DNA from: Adineta vaga
Taxonomy: Eukaryota > Rotifera
DNA length: 64,000 nt
Assembly (NCBI GenBank): GCA_021613535.1
Contig: CP075494.1
Span: 4,650,001 to 4,714,000, forward strand
Reading direction: 5' to 3'
Shown: in pieces, positions 10,041-21,515 of the stretch
Position numbering within the stretch: position 1 is the first letter of the stretch
How the letters are laid out: each line of letters begins with the position of its first letter
Position numbers and translations under genes: made by a program
Notes under the pieces: generated by a model
Seen by the model: the letters and a program-made list of their open reading frames with translations, nothing else
Told to the model about the DNA's origin: nothing
Databases searched by the model: none

Positions 10041-11103
10041 CTAACGATGAATGAAAGTGAGAATATATTGTTGAATATGACCAACAATCGATATGAATTC
10101 TTTTCGAAAAGTAATTGATGCCAACGTATAAATATAGAATGATATCTTATAAAAAAAAAAAGATTTTTCTTTGGATATTTATCGAAATTAAACTTACTGC
10201 ACAATGTGTATATAGAAGATTTGATGACATGTAATTAAAAAAATTATCAATTGATATTTGATCCGTACTTTTTTCATAAGTTTTTGTTATAAAGGAATAT
10301 AATGTATAAATTGTATTTGGTAGATTTAAGAAAATAAAAAAGATTACTTGAATAAGATTTAGTTTGATCAATTGGATATTTTTATGTGAAATTCGTTCAT
10401 TTCGATTTCTAGTATTACTTCTTTCAACAGGTCCAATTGGATAAACAATTGCATTGTGTTTTCGAATTAATTTTCTTTTCGTTACACGTTGTAATGTTAG
10501 GGTGCTAAATAAGATTATGATAACAAAGGGAACTATTGCAAAATTAAGATTTGTAACTAAATAAAATGTTAGATAAAATCCATCTGAAGATGGAACACAA
10601 CCATTAGCTTCTTGTCGAAAGCCAATGGGAACATGAAGATTGAAGATTAACCAAGCGATTGTGCTAATGATAAGAATTCGTCGAATAATAGGAAAATTAC
10701 TCAAACGACGAGTTGGAGCATTTAATGATGTAACTAACCATCGATCGATCGATATTAAACATAAATAATAACGAGAAATAGCGATACCAGCAACAAAAAA
10801 ATAGACACGAAATTTACAGAAAAATAAAGAATAACGTGTTAGATCAAATCCACTCAATGTAATAACAATACGAGTTAAACAACCGAAACAGAGCACAAAG
10901 ACATGAATGATGGAAAGACTAATGAAATATAACGAACAAGTCGTATGTTTTAATGTATTTCGAGAAAAAATGATTACATTCATTAGATTACCAGCGATAC
11001 CGAAGATAAATATTGGAATGAGATAGTATCCGTGAATATAGGCAACAATTTCACGAAGTTGACTTGCTAACGTTGACATCGTGAGATGAAAAGATTGATT
11101 CAA
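10041..11103 (-). CDS. Class A GPCR (FMRFamide-receptor-like family)
   Basis: Two exons, 11103-10198 and 10145-10041, joined in phase 0 across a 52 bp intron, give 336 aa. Seven hydrophobic segments are visible. TM1 holds GIAGNLMNVIIF (the GN pair of class A), the end of TM3 has IDRW in place of DRY, TM4 carries W in TIAWLIF, TM6 ends FLNLPNTIY, and TM7 spans the splice, continuing ISFYIYTLAS into a short tail. Two extracellular Cys (SLFFCKF and NGCVPSS) can form the usual TM3-ECL2 bridge. Bdelloids carry large sets of such peptide-receptor-like GPCRs; ligand and G protein cannot be read from sequence. The intron splits TM7, so the open frame alone misses the true C-terminus. Confidence 0.85.
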
Positions 11104-12292
11104 TTAATTAAACTATAAAAGTACTATCTTTTCTCTTTTCAACTTATACTCTTTGCTAATGCCCTGGATACACAAAAAAAATGATAAGGCTTATTCGAGC
11201 GTATACCCATGCATAGATAATATACCTTTGTAGTTTTCTGTAAACTAATAAATAAACCCACGGGATTTCTAATTAATTGTCTAAAATACATGAATGAGAA
11301 AATTTATTAATTTTTTCTATTTTTGATCATCAATTCGAGATTTTAATTATTGCCGTTAACGAACGGAAAAATGTAAATATAGAAATGGAATTGAAATGAA
11401 GAAAATAAGTATTGAATGAAAATGACCTTAATTAAAAAAATCTGGTTTTCAATAATCATAGAATTTAATATATAGTGCACAAGAGCTTTATCAATCTTGT
11501 ATTCAATGGTCCTCCGTTGAAGGTCGACTTGAAGAAGTAACAATTATTATCACTGTATTTACATTGAAACAAAAACCTCAACAACGATTCATATATGAAT
11601 ATTATTTATGGATTTTTTTTCTTCTGTTTTATATCATAGTTTTCAGTTGCATTATATTCCGATGATAATAGTCGTGTAGAGGAAATCAAGAATCGTACAT
11701 GGGTACTACAATGATATGTAAACCACTCGCTGTATTATTAAACAGAAGCATAGTCAAAGAAGATATAATAAGCGGTTTATTTTCCGCTAACGAAGATATA
11801 TTGTTTTACTTATAGTGTTTTTCTTCTTTATGTGTATATATATATATATACTGAGGTATAATGGCATATCATAAAGAAGAAAGAAAGTATTTTTTTTTCT
11901 AGAATAGTGTCTTTGCACTTACAAATGATTTTAAAAGAATATTGTGTTATCAGTTTTTGGACAGCCGTCATTTTACTCTAAGTGCAATATTGCTAATGAA
12001 GATATCTTTTGGTTAGACACAGAAAAAAAAGATAATACGAATGGTTATTTCTCTTCCTTTTTTTCTCCCATGATATTAGTCTTATCCTTGTCACATCAAA
12101 TAGAAGAAGGTTTTCCCGTTCTCATACCGAAACATTTCTTGTGGTATATAGATATATGATACATTAATATCAGTCATAGGTGATGAAAGCAACAAAAAAA
12201 AAGAAAAAGACAGCTTCTATGTATATATATATATATATACGATACCACAAAATAGAATAGTATTATAATCTTTTCTCGTATTATTTACAAGG
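11104..12292. other. Intergenic between divergent genes; two (AT)n tracts
   Basis: Upstream region shared by the GPCR (leftward) and the Ig-domain gene (rightward). Dinucleotide AT tracts lie near 11834-11850 and 12221-12239, the latter about 55 bp before the Ig gene's ATG. Frames at 11343-11543 and 11944-12159 lack protein-like composition. Confidence 0.5.
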
Positions 12293-15222
12293 ATGAAAAT
12301 TGTATTATGCGTATTTCTGTTGAATCTGTTTATTTTACAGCAAATCTTAGCAATACCATTAGATGACACAACACAAAGTTCGTTCATAGCATCGAATGAG
12401 ACCGTAGACGTTGATGTTACGACAAATATTGTTGAAAAAACTGATTCTTCTGCCGATACATCATCTAAACCAGATATAGCCAATTCTATAGCTACTACAA
12501 TTGGAACATTAGGAAATGAAAATGGTACTTCTGATCAAGCGACAACAATTACCGTTGATACTTCTGATCAGGTAATAACAAATGAGAATATTACATCTTC
12601 GGATGAAGCAGCAACTACTGAATCGGCTACAATTGATGCAGACATAACAACAGAGGCTAATTCTAACGTAACTGCAGATGCATCGATTGATGTTACAACG
12701 GAAAATGATGAAGATATAGTCACAACCACAGGTATGTAAATGAAGTGGTTTATAAAATAGAGTAATTAACTAACTTTTCTTTCGTATGATTTTAGCAATA
12801 ATCTTCACGGATGGTAAGTTTATTGGTGATTAATTTCTTTATCTATTTCAAATCAGATTTAGGAAATTCAACGGACTTCAATGGTACTGAAGGTAACTAA
12901 TAAAATACTGAAATAATCGTATATATTCATTTATTTGATTGAAAAGACGCCACAACACCAGCACCAACTCCATCAACAACGAAAGGTCCAACTAAACTTC
13001 ATGTTGTTCTGGATTCTGCAACACTCAAAGTACAACGTGGACAATCTTACGAACTTATTTGCAAGGTAGAACTTGCAGATGATAGTACAGTGATCTATTG
13101 GATTCAAGAAGAACCAGAACGAGTACGATTCTTGAATATGTTTCGTTTATTAAATTTTTTTCTATTATTTTAGCGTTATGCTGTCGTTGATTCGAAAGAT
13201 ATTACTGTCTCAGGATCACAAAGAACATTGAGAGTACGTATTACACTTGATGATCCTAGTAAAATTGGTAAATATACATGCATGGCACAAAATGCAAAAG
13301 GAAACAGTGATACAGGTATTCTTACTATGGAAGAGGAAAGTCGTTATTATGAACCACAACCAGTATATCCAGGAGTAGCACCTGCAGGTAAAGTTGTCCG
13401 GAAAGAAAAAAATAAAGAAATTTTACTGGCGGTTTTTTGTAGTATATCCTAGTTTTCAACATTTACGTATTGCTGCACCGGAAATGGCGGAAGGTGATTA
13501 TGTTGAAATTCAATGTGAAGGTGCAGCACCAGACGATGAAGCAAGAATTCAATGGTATTATAATGAACGAGTATGTATTGATAGAAGTGTTATGTCGATT
13601 GTTTTAATCTTAAAAAATTTTACTTTTTTAGCTTGTTGCCGATGAAGCTCCACTTCATCCACGTGGAAAAACGCTTCATATCCGTCCTATTTCAAGACCT
13701 TATTTGGGAAATTATCGCTGCTCAATTCCAGGTGGTAATTATGGAGATGGAAACAGTATTCTCACGTTTAGCAGTAATTACTTCTAATTGTATCGATAAT
13801 ATAAATGACCTAAAATTGTTTTTCTTTAAGATCAACCTTCCTATGTTTCGCAACCTAACTATGATTCACAACCTCCCTATGCTCCACAACCTAACTATGA
13901 TCCACAGCCTAACTATGATCCACAACCTCCCTATGTTCCACAACCTGCCTATGATGTACAACCTAATTATAATGTACAACCTAGTAGCGATGTTCAACCA
14001 GTTTTCAATCCATCAAGTCCATTATCTATTGATGAAGGTGCAAGTCAAATAATTCAAGCTCCATCTGATTATGATCGTGTTTACTGGTCACGTAGTGATG
14101 GTCAAGGACTTCCATCAGATATTTATCAGATTAGCAATGATTTACAAATCTCAAATGCACGTGCTGAACATTCGGGAACGTATCTTTGTCAATTATATAA
14201 ACAGGATGGTACACATAAACAGATTATATATGAAATTCAGGTACGACGTAGTCATACACCTCAAACACAGACTGGTAAGTGAAAAATAAATAAAACTTTC
14301 AAATTTTATTTTTTTCTTCTTCTTTTTTTCTAGGTGGACTACCCAAAATATTAATTCGACCGGAATCAATTGATTTGAAAGAAGGTCAACGTATGATTGT
14401 TCGATATACCGTTGTTGTATGTAGAAGAGAAATAAAAAAATAACTTTATCTATCTATTTATTTTTAGTCAAGTGATGCAATTGACATTGAGTGGCATAAA
14501 TATACTGCTCAAGGTTATCAACCACTTCCAGCAGGATTTACAACTGAACGAGATCGTCTTATTCTTAATCGTGCTACACCTGATTCAGCTGGTATCTATC
14601 AGGTTACTGTTCGTAATTCACATGGCGCAGTTCGACAAGAATTACGTGTTAATGTTGAACCACGACGTCAGCAACACGCAGGAGATCATCAACACCACCA
14701 CCAACAGCACCACGATCAACAGCAACATCATCAACAACACCATGATCAACAACACCATGATCAACAACACCATGATCAACAACACCATGATCAACAACAC
14801 CATGATCAACAACAACAACAACAACAACAACCACAGCAACAACAATATATTGAAGTCAGTGCTCAACCAGCCGAAGTTAGCATTGCACCTGGTGAAAAAG
14901 CAACTGTGACATGTCATGTTAAAGGCGCTGAACAATTTCAAGTAAAATGGGGTAAATATGCACATGATACAAGTCTTCCCAATTATGCATATGTATGTAT
15001 TCAAAATTGAAATTAATTGGAAGTCTAATTTGTTTGTGGTTTTGTTTTTCTAAATAGCAACAAGGAAATGATGTTATAATTAGTCCACCTGCTGATACGC
15101 CTGCTGAACAAATGTTCTTACAATGTCAAGTTGATGTAACAGGCCAACCTCAACCATATCATGCTTATGCACCAGTTACTATTCGTGGTGCAAAAAGAAA
15201 AAGAAGAAATGCTCGTCAATAG
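12293..15222 (+). CDS. Secreted five-Ig-domain protein with Thr-rich and His/Gln-rich segments
   Basis: Eleven exons join in frame: 12293-12731, 12796-12813, 12857-12892, 12947-13122, 13174-13387, 13443-13570, 13632-13773, 13831-14274, 14334-14416, 14468-14992 and 15058-15222 (789 aa). A signal peptide (to about residue 20, ILAIP) precedes a long acidic Thr/Ser-rich, mucin-like stretch. Five Ig-like domains follow; typical landmarks are GQSYELIC and GKYTCMAQN (first), VEIQCEG and GNYRCSIP (second), SGTYLCQLY (third), AGIYQVTVRN (fourth, Cys lost) and ATVTCHVKG with FLQCQV (fifth). A PQPxYD repeat joins Ig2 to Ig3, and a QQHHD repeat joins Ig4 to Ig5. The C-terminus is basic (AKRKRRNARQ). Layout resembles perlecan-type matrix Ig proteins, so an extracellular-matrix or coat role is likely. 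Two micro-exons of 18 and 36 nt are unusual. Confidence 0.85.
13833..13990 (+). repeat. PQPxYD-coding tandem repeat
   Basis: Degenerate tandem repeat inside the Ig-domain gene with a 12-bp core (CAACCTnnCTATGnn and variants). It encodes repeated QPNYD and QPPYxP units, a Pro/Gln/Tyr-rich flexible linker between Ig2 and Ig3. Confidence 0.8.
14732..14806 (+). repeat. 15-bp minisatellite coding QQHHD
   Basis: Five perfect copies of CAACAACACCATGAT in a row, flanked by degenerate copies and a CAA run to about 14830. Each copy encodes Gln-Gln-His-His-Asp. Perfect copies at the DNA level suggest recent slippage or a length polymorphism. Confidence 0.95.
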
Positions 15223-15905
15223 ATATTAGGTACTTATGTGAAATGTCAATGATCATTTATTAAGACAAAAACAATATAGCGTCTATGTCTACTTCTAATT
15301 TTATTTAGTAGTTTTTTATTGATCTCTTTCTTTTTATTTGTGTTTACCTTTCCCCCTATATTGTCTCATTCTTCTGTTTACTCATTGCTCAATAGTGTTT
15401 TTTTTTCTTTCCCATTTGCAGCCACTATTATTATCATTACTGTTGAGAGTTCTATTTGTGAATGGGATATGAATGACTTATCTATCTTTCAGTCATATCT
15501 TGAAAATGGTTTTATTATTATTATTATTAATTAATTAATTCGTGTTGATCAAGTAATACTAACTGGTTATTTAATTGATGCAAATTGATCTTAGAAAATT
15601 AGGAGAATAATTTAGAAGCTAGCTAGCTACTCATATAGGAGAGGGTGTGGGTGAGTAAGGCTGATGAGAGCGAAGGCAACAATGAGAGTGTTACGAAGGA
15701 TTTTCAAATAGGATAGTTCATTTTAAAAAACTTGAACTGAAACTTTGTGTTTCAATTGAATTCAAATTTAACACCACTGATGATTTTAGTACATGTTACA
15801 AAAATACCTTTCGAACGGCGCCATCTGTATAGATCAAACATTGATTGAATAGAGATAATCATCCAGTGATGATCTGCATAGATAACATTGTTAAAAGATC
15901 GAAAT
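15223..15905. other. Intergenic; TTA/TTAA microsatellite and G-rich tract
   Basis: 3' flank of the Ig gene and 5' flank of the hydrolase gene. A (TTA)n/(TTAA)n run lies near 15515-15539, and the G-rich tract at 15641-15655 is listed separately. No coding signal; the frame at 15319-15534 is noise. Confidence 0.5.
15641..15655 (+). repeat. Short telomere-like G-rich tract
   Basis: GAGGGTGTGGGTGAG. The GTGGG core matches the TGTGGG telomeric unit I recall for the bdelloid Adineta. It is only about two units long, so it is at most an interstitial trace. Confidence 0.35.
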
Positions 15906-17242
15906 ATGTGTGACGTTGAAGAAAACATCGTATCTGGCCAGTGTAAAACTTCGTGGGAATGTATTCGTCAAATATTTCGTCAGAATTTTATTGAACAACT
16001 TGACGTTGGTGCCACTCTTTGTATTTATTATAAAGGTCAATGTGTTGTTGATTTAGCTGGTGGATGGTTTGATAATGAGACTCATAAAAAACCGTATACA
16101 CATGATACATTACAAATTGTTTATTCAACAGGAAAAGGTATCATAGCCACTGCTCTAGCTTTATGTGTTCAACGAGGATGGTTAGATTACGATGAACGAG
16201 TAGCAACATATTGGCCAGAATTTGGACAAAATGGTAAACAAAATATAAAAGTCAAAGATTTATTGTCACATCGAGCGGGATTGCCGGTTGTAGATGATGA
16301 AGATCACATCTTAAAGTTGGAAGATATTTTAGACGGTAACAGTAAAAAGACTTTTACTCATCATCACAAGCGATTTCTTTTAGATCCGACAAAAATCGTA
16401 CAACTTCTTGTCAAGCAAAAACCCTATTGGGAACCTGATGTTGGTGGTCATGGCTATCATGCGTTGACTTTTCCTTATTTAACAAATGAATTAATTCGTC
16501 GAATTGATAATTTAAAACATCGTTCAATGGGACAATTTATTGAAGAAGAGCTTGCTTCAATCTTAGATGGTTGTGAATATTTTCCTGTCAATCGTTTATC
16601 GGAAGAATATTCAAGTCGAGTATCAACCAGTATTTTACCTCGAGTTGAAACAAAATCAACTGAAAATCAGTCAGCAACAGAGTATTACATATTGATCTTA
16701 TTGTATACGAATTAAAAGTTTCTTTTTCTATTAGTCAATTACAAAACCGAGCATTTACAATCAATGGTCTCGTTTCATCATTACCATGTAATGATAAAGA
16801 CAAGCATTTATCTCTGGTTAATATTTTAACAAATGCACGATCATTAGCACGACTTTATGCTTCATTAATATTCACGGAAAACTTTGTAACAGCTGATACT
16901 CTAGTAAAAGTAATCCAAAATAATACACCTGAAAATGAGCCTGATCAAATTCTTGATCGTATACCTACAAAGTTCAGTCAAGGTGGTTTTATGTTAGATG
17001 GAACAGTCGTGAACGATTTTGGTAAAGCTTTTGGACATTGGGGTACGATAATTCATTCATTTTCTATGACAAAAATAAAGTTTTCTTCTCTAACGATAGG
17101 TTTAGGTGGAAGTATTGCATTTGCTTGTCCAGATAAACAACTATCATTCGCCTATGTACCCAATAAATTAGATTTTGATATGAGCAAAACAAATTTACGT
17201 ATTCAACGAATTTTTCATGCTATTCGCACATTAATCGATTAA
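15906..17242 (+). CDS. Beta-lactamase-fold serine hydrolase (EstB/LACTB-like)
   Basis: Three exons, 15906-16681, 16735-17042 and 17100-17242, give 408 aa with no signal peptide. The start is the ATG at 15906; the longer open frame begins only at TTG. This is the class C beta-lactamase/esterase fold with a Ser-Lys catalytic pair. The SxxK motif is STGK (about residue 78), after WFDNETHKKPYTHDT; the second motif is the Tyr of GYHAL; the third, KTG-like box is HWGLGGS, assembled across the last intron. LLSHRAGLP is the usual strand after SxxK. Substrate is unknown; animal relatives are proteases or esterases, not drug-resistance enzymes. Bacterial ancestry is common for this family in bdelloids but unproven here. 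It runs tail-to-tail into the GT17 gene with 81 bp between stops. Confidence 0.88.
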
Positions 17243-17323
17243 TAAAAAAATCACTATTTTTTGCACGCTCTTATTATTCTTTTCTCACTTTCTGACGAAA
17301 GTTTTATTGATTGAAAGAAACAA

Positions 17324-18497
17324 TTACTTTTTCGTACCTACACGATTTTTATCGGTTACAACATCTTGAAAACCAACATTGACTAATTTCGTTCTATTCC
17401 ACATATAAGCAAAACGTTCTCGTTGAACTTTGACTAATTCAGGAATTTCCTTATTATTTTCAACATGTATATACTTCTCTTTCGCTCGATCATACAGATC
17501 TTTTCCTTCACGATATCGTTCAAGAATATGTTTCTGTGTTTGAAAGTAAGGACTATTTAATTCTGAATGAGAATATGAATTCATTTTACTGCGTGTTAAA
17601 TTGATTCGATTGAAACACCATGAGCAATGATAGCAAGAGCTTGGCATACGTTGGAAATTAAATCGTTCATCACGTAAAAGTTTGCCTGGAAGTGATATTG
17701 TTCCATTCGTACGATTTCTACTTAAGAAAGTAACTGTTGCTCCTTCGGTAGTACCACCTTGACGTCGAAATTCGAAAGAATAATAATAATAAGCACAGAT
17801 GAGTACCAATGGTTGGAAGGGATTTGGTAATTCGCATGAAGTTAGAACATTTAAAAAATGAGCTGCAGGTATTTCATCGACATCCGATGTAAGAAGAATG
17901 ATATCTCTAGAATAAGAGACTTCGTTTGTTTCTTTTATATTTCTTTGTCTTTTTTACTTACTCTGTGAGATTTTGAAGTGCTAAACGAAGACCATCATCT
18001 CTCATTGTAATTTCATTGGCCCACTGAGATTTTGGATATTCATCCAACTCAACTTCAAATCGTCGCATTTTTTTGTGATATTTTTCAAATTTTTGCCAAT
18101 TTTCTTTAAGATGCAACGTTTTAGTTTCACCGGATAATGTTACTTCACTTTCAACAATAAGAAATAGAGCTACATAGTTGTACAATTCATACAGACGTAT
18201 TTCAAGTAGATCCAATTCATCATTAAATAGAAAAAAGTCATAAATTGGAGGAGTAACAACACTGGAATTTGGACGACGAAGTCGTTTAAAATCAAGTCGT
18301 CTACAATCTCTGTCTGTCAATGATGGTGTGGGTATGGGTGTTGATTGAACTACCTTTATTGTAGTTTTCTGCGCTGATGTTATAACAAAAACAGGATACG
18401 ATGTTGATGATTTATTAGAAATCGATGCAAAAATAATCAAAAACAATACCAAAAGGATCAGCAATAATACCAATAAAATACGAAGAATTTTATTCAT
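17324..18497 (-). CDS. GT17 beta-1,4-N-acetylglucosaminyltransferase (MGAT3-like)
   Basis: Two exons, 18497-17962 and 17906-17324, joined in phase 2 across a 55 bp intron, give 372 aa. GT17 enzymes add the bisecting N-acetylglucosamine to N-glycans in the Golgi. The N-terminus is a type II anchor (MNKILRILLVLLLILLVLFL), followed by a Ser/Thr/Pro stem. The catalytic domain starts at PPIYDFFLFNDELDLLEIRL, continues FLIVESEVTLSG, and carries the DxD-type metal motif LLTSDVDEIP just after the splice. SSCYHCSWCF supplies the usual Cys cluster. The open frame extends upstream only to a TTG, so the ATG at 18497 is chosen. The family is ancient in animals and also found in fungi and plants. Confidence 0.88.
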
Positions 18498-18852
18498 CAA
18501 ATAAACTAGTGATGACAATTGTTGTTGTAAACAACACTTGGTTACTTTAACAAACGAGAAAAAAAACGTGACAGAAAGAAGAAAATTACGAATTTACTTT
18601 CCCTACATTACAATGTCATATGTGTTGATGGCAAATGATTTTAAAAGCTTAAGAATTGTATTTATGGCAACATTCGTTCTCTGTTCGAGGCATGTTTTAC
18701 ATCAAGCGACCAACAACGAACGCCATCTATCAGCGTTAATTTTTATACATAGTAAAAACAGTTCTCGATATTTTAGCCAATCGATGATTGTATGAATACA
18801 ACTTACTAAACTAAACTAACTTTTAGTTGAATTAAATTTTCAGATAAATGAA
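18498..18852. other. Intergenic between divergent genes
   Basis: Upstream region of the GT17 gene (leftward) and the next gene (rightward). TTTTCAG at 18837-18843 could be the acceptor of a 5' leader intron for the right-hand gene. The frame at 18538-18795 starts at a non-ATG codon and looks like noise. Confidence 0.45.
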
Positions 18853-20274
18853 ATGGTCAAGAAATTTCGTTGTGGTCGATTATTATTAACAAGAGATGGT
18901 CGAGTAAAAAAACTCGATTTAGAAAGTGGTGGTGGTACACGAACATGTGATTGGACTGATGATTATATGACACTTGATGATGTTCATAATCAACTTCTTA
19001 CTGTTTTCTCTTTGGGTAAAATTAAAATACTATCGATCGTTGATTGTTTCTTTTTCTTCTTTCGTAGTAAATAAGAAACAACAAACCTCATTGTATGATT
19101 TTCAACATCAATCAATTGATCTTAAACAATTCAAAACATTTACTGATTATATAAATAAATATGGATTGAATAGAAACAGTACAGTTATTTATCTATGTAC
19201 ATCTGAAATAGATAATGATACTGCAAGAAGAATTCAAACTGTAGACAACAATAATTTACTTCCTATTGTAAAGAATGAACGTGAAGATATTCCATTAATC
19301 GAATCCAAACCATTATCTACTAGTGTAGAATATTCATTTATTGATGCAAGTAATGAACTGATGAAGAATATTCGCGAATTGATCAATCAAAATCCTACTG
19401 ATAAAGTGTTGATTAGATTATTTGAAAAGCTTTGTTTAATTAATGGCTATGTATTTTCAATCATTGTTCCATTGCAACAACAACAACAACAGCAACAACA
19501 ATCAAATGAAACTGAAATTAGACTTTACTTGAATAATTTAAATCATATTTATGACATATTTGAATCGACAAAGTCATTACTTCGTAATAATAATGATCGT
19601 TTTCGTCCTACGAAATTATTTTCCACGATTCGAAGTTCATTTTTTAAATTTCATAATAATGTCAAGGTAGATCTTTTATTTTTAGAAAGTTTTTGTTGAA
19701 ATTCTTTTTTTTCTTCAGATTGTTCGTAACCGAGCAGCACAAACCAACTCTTCTCCATCATATAGGTCAAATATTGCACCGTCACGTGAAACCAATCAAG
19801 ATAATAATTCCATGGAATCATCTATTTCTGAACATCCCGAACCAGTCGATCAAAAAATAAATGAAAAAACTCGATTATTTCGACCGGTAAGTTGAAGTCT
19901 TCTTTTGTCAAATTAGTTTTTGCGTTCTCACATTTTAGGTCATGGATCGCTTACACGCTATATCACGTCGAATATCAAACAACGAACGTTTACTATCCCT
20001 TTATCAATGCGTTCGTAGTTCTATAATTAGAACTAAAAAAATACAATTAGAGATCAATCTATCTGATGAATCATCCATGTGCGATGGAAAGAAAGTATTG
20101 TTGTCTGTGAAATCTCAATTCAGTTTCAAATATCGTGAAGCATACATAAATCCATCAAAATTTTCATCTGATCAAATTCTTATTGATTCATGCGATAATA
20201 TATTGAAACAATTGAGAATATTAATATCATCAATCGATCGTTCTCGAAGAAACATATCTCAAGAAATAACTTGA
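18853..20274 (+). CDS. Unrecognised soluble protein, 421 aa, with polyGln
   Basis: Four exons (18853-19015, 19068-19666, 19719-19886, 19939-20274) join in consistent phases. The first exon encodes FRCGRLLLTRDGRVKKLDLE and a Gly-rich turn (SGGGTRTCDW). The middle is mixed alpha-type, ending in an LQQQQQQQQQ tract (CAA/CAG run near 19475-19502), then a helical region and a Ser-rich linker in exon 3. The last exon holds MDRLHAISRRISNNERLLSLYQC and VLLSVKSQFSFKYREAYI. No signal peptide or membrane helix. I do not recognise the family; it may be rotifer-specific. The repeated in-phase splicing and sustained composition make the gene model itself credible. Confidence 0.7.
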
Positions 20275-20568
20275 ATTATGTTCTTGTAATTTATATTTAT
20301 ATTTTTTGTTTGTTGGTTTGTTTGTTATTTCAAGCATCTTTTCGATGTAGTTGGATTTAGTTTGGAAAATAAAGACGAGCAGATTTAACTTTGCGAAAAG
20401 GTTTTGTGATATAAAAGTTTTGCTTCGTCTAAAAGTAGTTAAACGTGATCAGCGTCGTTTAATTTTATTTTGACATGAAAATAGAATTCTTCCTTATGTG
20501 ATTCGATTCAAACTATATTACATACTAGTAGACAACTACAAAACAGTTATATCCATGAAGAAGAAAAA
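20275..20568. other. Intergenic, no gene seen
   Basis: 3' flank of the polyGln gene. GTTTGTTTGTTGG-type low-complexity T/G sequence near 20305-20330; otherwise nothing. Confidence 0.45.
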
Positions 20569-20941
20569 ATGATGATTTCACTTCATACATTACCGGTTGA
20601 ATTTGTCTATCGAATTTTGGATTTTCAAAATGATTTAACAATTATTTATGCTATGCAAAATGTGTGTCAACGATTGAATCAAATTTTCGATGGTTATGTC
20701 CGATATCAAGTAATTTGTTTTACGACACTCTCAAGAATGAGAATAATATATCTGTTTTCATTGCTTTCTGTATGTAGCCACTTCATATTCATCATCTGTT
20801 GGTATTTGTTTTCCTATTCATGAGCTTCTTTATGCGTATTTGTACTTACATGTATAGATACTCAAGACATTAAATCTTCAACACGCTCGAATCAAAATGA
20901 TATCATCACAACGACAAAAGATCGAATCGCCAGTGATATGA
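20569..20941 (+). CDS. F-box-like short gene or relic
   Basis: Exon 20569-20709 encodes LPVEFVYRILDFQNDLTI and NVCQRLNQIFDGYVRYQ, the N-terminal F-box helix pattern (LPxE/ILxxL) seen in many bdelloid F-box/leucine-rich proteins. F-boxes recruit substrates to SCF ubiquitin ligases through SKP1. A GT at 20710 and an AG at 20857 permit a second exon (20858-20941) ending KIESPVI, for 74 aa in total. The 148 bp intron is longer than the local norm, and no leucine-rich repeats follow, so this may be the decayed 5' end of a longer gene. Confidence 0.4.
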
Positions 20942-21515
20942 ATATCTCATTTTTTGAGAAGAATGATTTATAAAATGTCAGTTTCTACTGTATTCCAAAG
21001 AGTAGTACATTGAAATATTTTAAATTAATGAATGAGGGTGAATATCGATGTCAGTGTAAACTTAATAGGACATTTATACGTTCGGCGCTTACATCTATCT
21101 TCTCTGTATACTTTCATTTATAAAATTTACATCGGTGATGTTTATCTGTATGTTATTTTTGTAAACTTTAGCTTGGGTTTTTTCCAACTTTTCTATCTTG
21201 ATTGACAGTTTTTGTGACTGACAATCAACATTTAATAGAAAAACAACGAAATCAACACAGCTCTCTGCCTTTTCTCACTTACTTGTATAGAGAAAAACCC
21301 GCTGAATTATATTCTGGCTATATAGTATATAGCGTTGTGTGTACGCTCGAGCAATTAAAAAAGGTTTTTCTCGAAGGAAGTAACAAAAATAACATCATTT
21401 GTATTCTTTACTATACGCAGACGCAAGGACGTTGTTATATAGCCTTTTTCTTTTTTGTAAAAAAATAAAATACTCTCATTGTTGTAATTTATTTATCTTA
21501 TTGACAAAACAAAGT
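20942..21515. other. Intergenic, no gene seen
   Basis: 5' flank of the membrane protein gene. The frame at 21202-21468 is open but shows no family likeness and probably lies in promoter or leader sequence. Confidence 0.45.

Noticed and set aside
14642-15004. Long antisense open frames (Leu/Val/Met-rich) opposite the QQHHD repeat
   Set aside because: They are the complement of the low-complexity CAA/CATGAT tract; composition is repetitive, and the sense exon has full Ig-domain context.
15888-15905. Six extra N-terminal codons of the beta-lactamase-fold gene
   Set aside because: They begin at TTG; the ATG at 15906 is the first credible start. The same correction was applied to the GT17, antiporter and triple-repeat genes.
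16691-16734. A 32-34-nt intron in the hydrolase gene using the GTATAC donor
   Set aside because: The GTATTA donor at 16682 gives a normal 53-nt intron with correct phase and a better protein join.
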